Positions 60,001 through 64,000 of a DNA stretch of 64,000 bases are shown piece after piece. Below the pieces are notes generated by a model, which was not told where the DNA came from, did no database searches, and saw only the letters and a program-made list of their open reading frames with translations. The translations under genes and the position numbers were made by a program. Position 1 is the first letter of the stretch. Every line of letters starts with the position of its first letter. The stretch is taken from NCBI GenBank assembly GCA_025738555.1, contig JAOVFP010000010.1, forward strand, positions 3,162,001-3,226,000, in the 5' to 3' direction. The DNA is from Cyathus striatus. Taxonomy: Eukaryota; Basidiomycota; Agaricomycetes; Agaricales; Nidulariaceae.

Positions 60001-60440
60001 TTATTAACTTTTGCTTTTAATTGTGCTGCTTCAGTCTCTTCAGCAGGATTGTTTTCCTTGTGATTTTCCCAATTAAGTAAACATTCTGTATAAGTCATCA
60101 ATTCAGCCTTGACAATGTAATTTTCCATAATCATTCTGTGATAAGTGTCCACAATCCTTCTTTTCTTCTTCTGTACAGGGCAGATCTTTCCAAGATACAA
60201 ATTCAAGTTCTGGGTAATGAATTGCTTCAAAATCACAATTGATTGATGATAGATTCAAATATTGTGAATCTAAAATAACAACAATAGCATGAACTAGGTT
60301 CTCCCTCAAGACATATTCTCCATTGTGAAAGGTTTTTCTGTACAAATCATCTACTTTTTGTTCAGTTGGAACATGAGGATTGTGTACTCCAACTTGCAAT
60401 GGGCTTGGTAAGTTATTGCACAAGTTCAATGTGCCAATTG
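57026..60440 (-). pseudogene. Gene Y: unrecognised multi-exon protein, paralogue of gene X
   Basis: Pieces in order: GVHNPHVPTEQKVDDLYRKT and EYVLRENLVHAIVVILDSQY (about 60400-60270), MENYIVKAELMTYTECLLNW (about 60130-60070), QDSLTDAFQHVYSIMNKCNK (about 59820-59760), DASKNSDWNASYNIYMADII (about 59240-59170), YSLHDSFSQLDYELLNNDAL (about 58420-58360), LHLDSIKL-like and RIRRYYNL pieces (about 57930-57830), and a basic tail with EPPAEKKFKGKASIKSKKNM (about 57530-57470). Intron-like gaps and stops separate them. It has coiled-coil-like charged helices but no recognised domain. Its leader (61150-61370) is cut off by E-h. The RecQ-like gene lies upstream on the same strand. Confidence 0.45.
57823..57904. 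repeat. Long perfect-looking hairpin inside gene Y
   Basis: Arms 57823-57848 and 57879-57904 pair at 25 of 26 positions (CTAACAAGATTGTAATACCT / AGGTATCACAATCTTGTTAG) with a 30-base loop. One frame on the minus strand stays open through the structure. Confidence 0.85.
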
Positions 60441-60441
60441 G

Positions 60442-61150
60442 AAGCTCTTTACACTTAGCCAGGTGTTCTGTACAGATCCACGCAGAATCCATGTGGAATC
60501 TGTACAGATTTTTTTATTTTTGGCAGAGGTTTTTTTGGGTCTGTACAGATTCTGCAAAATTCCACATTACAGACCTGAAAAATTCTGTACAGAATCTTAT
60601 TACACTTATTTCCTTATGGAAAATTAGAATAGAAAATTGTGTGATACTAAGCACTAAGTGTGACACTCTGCATTAAGCGTGACACTAAAGGTTAAGTGTG
60701 ATACTAAGGGTTAAGCATGACACTAAGGTTTAAGTGTGACACTATGCATTGAGTGTGACACTAAGTGTTGAGTGTGATACTATGCATTAAGCATGACACT
60801 ATACATTAAGTGTGATACTAAGTATTGAGTGTGACACTGCATTAAACATGACACTATGCATTAAGCATGAAACTATACATTAAGTGTGATACTAAGTATT
60901 AAGCATGACACTATGCATTGAGCATGATACTATATATTGAGTGTATCACAGCTTTTGTATAGTATCACACTTGACACCTGTGACAATGCAGCAATGCATG
61001 AACCCACACAGAATCCATGCAGAATATGTATGGAATTCATATAGAATAATCACCTCTAATAATAATAATAGCCACTATATAAATTCTGTATGGTATCTAT
61101 ACAGGTCTGTATGGGTCTGTACAGATCTGCATGGAATCTGCATGGATCCA
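60442..61150. mobile_element. E-h, truncated sister of E-f
   Basis: The left end AAGCTCTTTACACTTAGCC and the following GTGTTCTGTACAGATCC match E-f. A short GTGTGACACTAAG tandem array lies at 60655-60940. The right side stops at CTGCATGGATCCA, about 100 bases before the expected end, so no duplication can be tested. CG pairs present in E-f arms are mostly TG or CA here, suggesting an older copy. Confidence 0.75.
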
Positions 61151-61370
61151 TAGACTAGTAAATATTAAATATGCTTGAAACATACTTAACTATAATAACT
61201 TACAGAAGTAGAAAATTGAGAGATCTAATTAGTAGCAATTAAGTACACTTCAAATATAAATAATTACAATAACTTACTGAATCACTAGCTGCAGAAAGCT
61301 AGTAAAAATTAAATCAATTAAGTACATTCCAAACATATATAGTTGCTAATACTTACAGAGTTGGAATATA
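61150..61370 (-). other. Three tandem intron/micro-exon units in the gene Y leader
   Basis: Units begin GTAAGTATT or GTAAGTTATT, contain TACTTAATT or TATTTAATA and end TAG. Exon-like pieces CTTTCTGCAGCTAGTGATTC(A) and ATCTCTCAATTTTCTACTTC(T) are 21 nt each. The layout matches the gene A1 leader. The last acceptor (TTTACTAG) abuts E-h. Confidence 0.6.
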
Positions 61371-61374
61371 TTGT

Positions 61375-61520
61375 TGTTGAGTGTTGAATATTGTTTGCAA
61401 CTGTTGTTACTCAAGTTTGTTAATGGTGGTAAGAAAGAAGGGAAGGAAGATTTTTGATTCAGATGTTATGAATATATATACATATAGTGTTGTTATTTAT
61501 TGTTATGTATTGATATTTAT
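61375..61520 (-). promoter_or_regulatory. Candidate promoter of gene Y
   Basis: It is homologous to 26930-27090: CTTCCTTCCCTTCTTTC tract and GTATATATATTC box on the minus strand, then an identical AACACTAC / AATAACATAAC-type region upstream. Confidence 0.5.
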
Positions 61521-62608
61521 AATATTATCTGATCTATAAATACATTTAACAGTTATTATACTCAATTATTATATATATGTCACATGTGTGATGTCAGTCA
61601 TATAATTGTGGGACCTCTCCTAAAAATATGCATATCTGATCAACCACTGCATTTAATTGTACAGTGCCTGTCAGCAGAATATAAGTAGCACTTATTGAGT
61701 GTGACTATATTAAAATACATAATTAGTAAAATGTGTAAAATAAATGTGTGTACACTGTATAAATATGCAGAACTTATTTATTGAAAATGGAAGATAAATA
61801 ATGAATTATGAATCCATCCAAGGAAATTAGTGCAAGCAGATCAATGTTTTAGCTGTTATGCAATATAATATTAAACTTTATTTTTAACAGTAAAAGTAGG
61901 TACTGTTTCAAAATTTGTTGATTATTATAAGAAATTGTGTATGCTCATGACATACTTAATTAATATCAGCTGTACATTGGAGCATACATAATTTTAAAAG
62001 TATTCTTACTTTCCATTATATGCACTTATAAAATTTAATTTGTATCAGTTCTACTTGGTTCAAAATTATGTACACTCATGAGATACTTAATTTTGAACAG
62101 TTACACTTTATAACCAATATTTTCTTACATTAATTATATATGCTCATGGCATATGTAATTTGTATCAACTGTACTATATGAGAAAACTGGTAGCTGTAAC
62201 ATGATTATCTTTCACTAATAACCTGGTCCTTCATCACAATATTCAAAGTACTCCATTCTAAATTCTTTAGAATTACACTTTATTTGGATATGAGATTCAT
62301 GGCTGTAACATGGTCTTTCATCACAAAAGACCTGGTCATTGATTACAGTGTTATAAATCTTTGAGAATTATGTATATTTTACACATACATAATTTGGCTT
62401 GACTTTTACTGTGATCAAGTAAATGAATGGCTTGCTAGATCATAATTATGTATATTTGACTTGTATATAATTTGCACATCCATCTTGTGCAAAAGCTATA
62501 TGTACAATAAGATAACTATTTGTATATATACACATTGTAATAAATACATATGAACATCAATTCTATTATAATCAACAACTACATCAACATTTATACAAAT
62601 GTTATATA
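61520..62608. repeat. Gene-free stretch with short palindromes
   Basis: A/T-rich DNA between gene Y and the RecQ-like gene. Palindromes of AATTATGTATG...CATACTTAATT type occur near 61935, 61975, 62072, 62125, 62370 and 62447. Confidence 0.55.
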
Positions 62609-64000
62609 CTATTGAATATGTGTATGTATATACCATAAGAAAACTGACACCATATATGAATAATCTTCTTCCATTGTATCAGTTACTAGCCACTGATCAA
62701 ATTCACTCTGTTCCTGATATTCAACTTGGAACACCTCTCTAATTTCTTGACAAAGATCTGCATTCTGCATTACTGCCCACATTAATGGTAAAATAATATC
62801 TCTGAATACACAATTGCCTTGTTGTTCATCAGCATTTTGTGGATGTAGTGTGTCAGTTACTTGTGGAACATGACAATAATAGTAAATTTTGTGATCTGGA
62901 ATTTTTTTGTAGCATAATGGACCTTTCCAATTCTTAAATGCATCTCATGTTCCATGTGGTTTGAATGCTTGACATGCATTTAGATGTTGATGTTTTGGAA
63001 CAAGAGTCTCTCGTACAGCACATATTGGACATAATCTTTGATTACAGTCATTGTGTCTCTGAATTTGGTGACATAACTGCTGACTTCCAGATTAGTAAAT
63101 GTACATCTTTTTTTTACTGCTTGGAGTTGTTCTTCAAATGGTCTACCTATTCCCAAATATCCATACTGCTGTAAGTTTGGTACTACTGTTCTAGAAGGTT
63201 GTAGGGTATAATTAAATATGGATTGATGTGGGACTGATATTGTTGTTGTTATAATTGACTGGGAAATGTTAAATACTGAAGAAACACTATCATTTCTATT
63301 TCTTTTGAATGAGGATAAACTGTAGCTAGCATATTGTGAGGAGCATGTACAATATAAATGCATATAATTCTTACCTTGGTGGTAGTCCTGGAACAATTGT
63401 CTTTAGAGATTGTGTTTGCTGAACTGGAAGCCTACAATATATATGTGAGTGACATATTTATTTTCAATAAATATATATCTTGCATGTTTACTTTTGAACT
63501 TTGTAACTTAGCTGTTTTAACTGTATTTTTCATAAACTTCTCATTTTCACAACAAGAACATAATTCTCAATCTTCACTATTAGTGCATTTAATACCAGAT
63601 ATATCACAGAAGTTTGTAATTGCATATTTTATGCAACCATTGAACATTTCCCACATAGCTGTTTTTCCCTTTAAATCACTTTCTTCATGTGTACTGAATA
63701 TTGGCTTCTCAATACTTCCAGAAATGATATAACAATGTGCACATTTGCCATCTCGTCCTGCTCTAGAGACCTCTTGTATGTAACTTACCATTTCATATGG
63801 TGTACCAACATGAATTACAACTCTTGTATGAGGATAATCATTTCCTGCACTGAATGCTGATGTGCAGATCATTACATCATGAATGCATTGCTGTATCTGC
63901 TATAGCTGGTTGAAGTGCAAGCAATAACTTTTGTATGATACTTTCCTCATCAATTATTACTTTTAAACTAATCAATCTGAGTTCCAAATATTTCAGAACT
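62609..64000 (-). pseudogene. RecQ-like helicase, C-terminal part, runs off the window
   Basis: RecQ-family helicases unwind DNA 3' to 5'. Near the window edge the minus strand reads ICTSAFSAGNDYPHTRVVIH and VGTPYEMVSYIQEVSRAGRD, i.e. helicase motifs V and VI with the arginine-finger pair. Next comes a Cys-rich zinc-binding segment (WEMFNGCIKYAITNFCDISG, then SEDSELCSCC-like). Two introns are likely (about 63433-63492 and 63327-63375). The tail includes CTFTNLEVSSYVTKFRDTMT and an acidic end DQWLVTDTMEEDYSYMVSVF before TAG at 62609. A stop near AFKPHG (about 62945) and others upstream of the motif V block suggest decay, and motifs I-IV lie outside. RecQ-like genes are abundant near KDZ-type transposons in basidiomycetes, so this may be transposon cargo. 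Confidence 0.72.

Overview
The window looks like transposon-packed chromosomal DNA from a filamentous fungus, most likely a basidiomycete and probably an Agaricomycete. The evidence is a Plavaka-type transposase, CxC5/CxC6 cysteine-cluster proteins of the KDZ world, a hAT transposase with short introns, a Helitron Pif1 helicase remnant, a RecQ-like helicase, introns of about 50 nt, high A+T, and a striking scarcity of CG dinucleotides. Nonsense codons explicable as C-to-T or G-to-A changes sit in several genes, which suggests methylation- or RIP-like decay. No ordinary housekeeping gene was recognised. Almost everything is a mobile element, a derivative of one, or a tandem repeat.

The main discovery is a transposon family with two genes. 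Gene A is unrecognised, with a disordered Ser/Asp-rich start and a Lys/Glu-rich tail. Gene B has CxC5 and CxC6 clusters followed by a KDZ-like C-terminal half. The pair occurs three times in the same order and orientation (about 22.5-26.6, 27.8-32.6 and 53.8-56.6 kb). Two of the three can be bounded to the base by perfect 8-bp direct repeats: E-e at 27152-37284 (CACATTTA) and E-g at 53120-56828 (GAAAAAGG). The ends are asymmetric. The end on the gene A side begins GAG(G/C)T and the end on the gene B side begins C(T/A)(G/A)TA, both followed by an ACACTCC-like core. Short elements without genes share these end types and also have 8-bp repeats: E-b 4334-5545, E-c 7730-8505, E-d 16245-17389 and E-f 45238-46929. 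Between genes A and B every copy carries an array of small hairpins with a constant TTCAAC-type loop and stems that covary.

Layout. 1-3.7 kb: foldback and minisatellite DNA. 3.7-7.7 kb: a decayed Plavaka gene interrupted by E-b, then E-c. 8.5-14.9 kb: no recognisable gene, LTR-like and dispersed repeats. 15.1-16.1 kb: Helitron helicase remnant. 16.2-20.8 kb: E-d, a G-rich minisatellite and a large truncated foldback. 21.3-27.1 kb: an ORF remnant, gene pair 1, and a leader made of tandem micro-exons and introns. 27.15-37.28 kb: E-e with gene pair 2, containing a 2.6-kb foldback from a different family. 37.3-40.9 kb: a hAT element with a perfect 8-bp duplication, inserted 31 bp from E-e in the same satellite unit. 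41-45 kb: duplicated repeats. 45.2-46.9 kb: E-f. 48.3-49.4 kb: a CG-retaining, LTR-like island. 50.7-52.6 and 57.0-60.4 kb: two related genes of unknown function (X and Y). 53.1-56.8 kb: E-g. 62.6-64 kb: the C-terminal part of a RecQ-like helicase running off the window.

Genes A and B plus the terminal, subterminal and hairpin sequences probably form one mobile system, with the short elements as non-autonomous relatives. Genes X and Y and the RecQ-like gene may belong to a second element; X, Y and gene A1 share a leader motif. Functional statements are inferences from motif recognition by eye; no database search was run.
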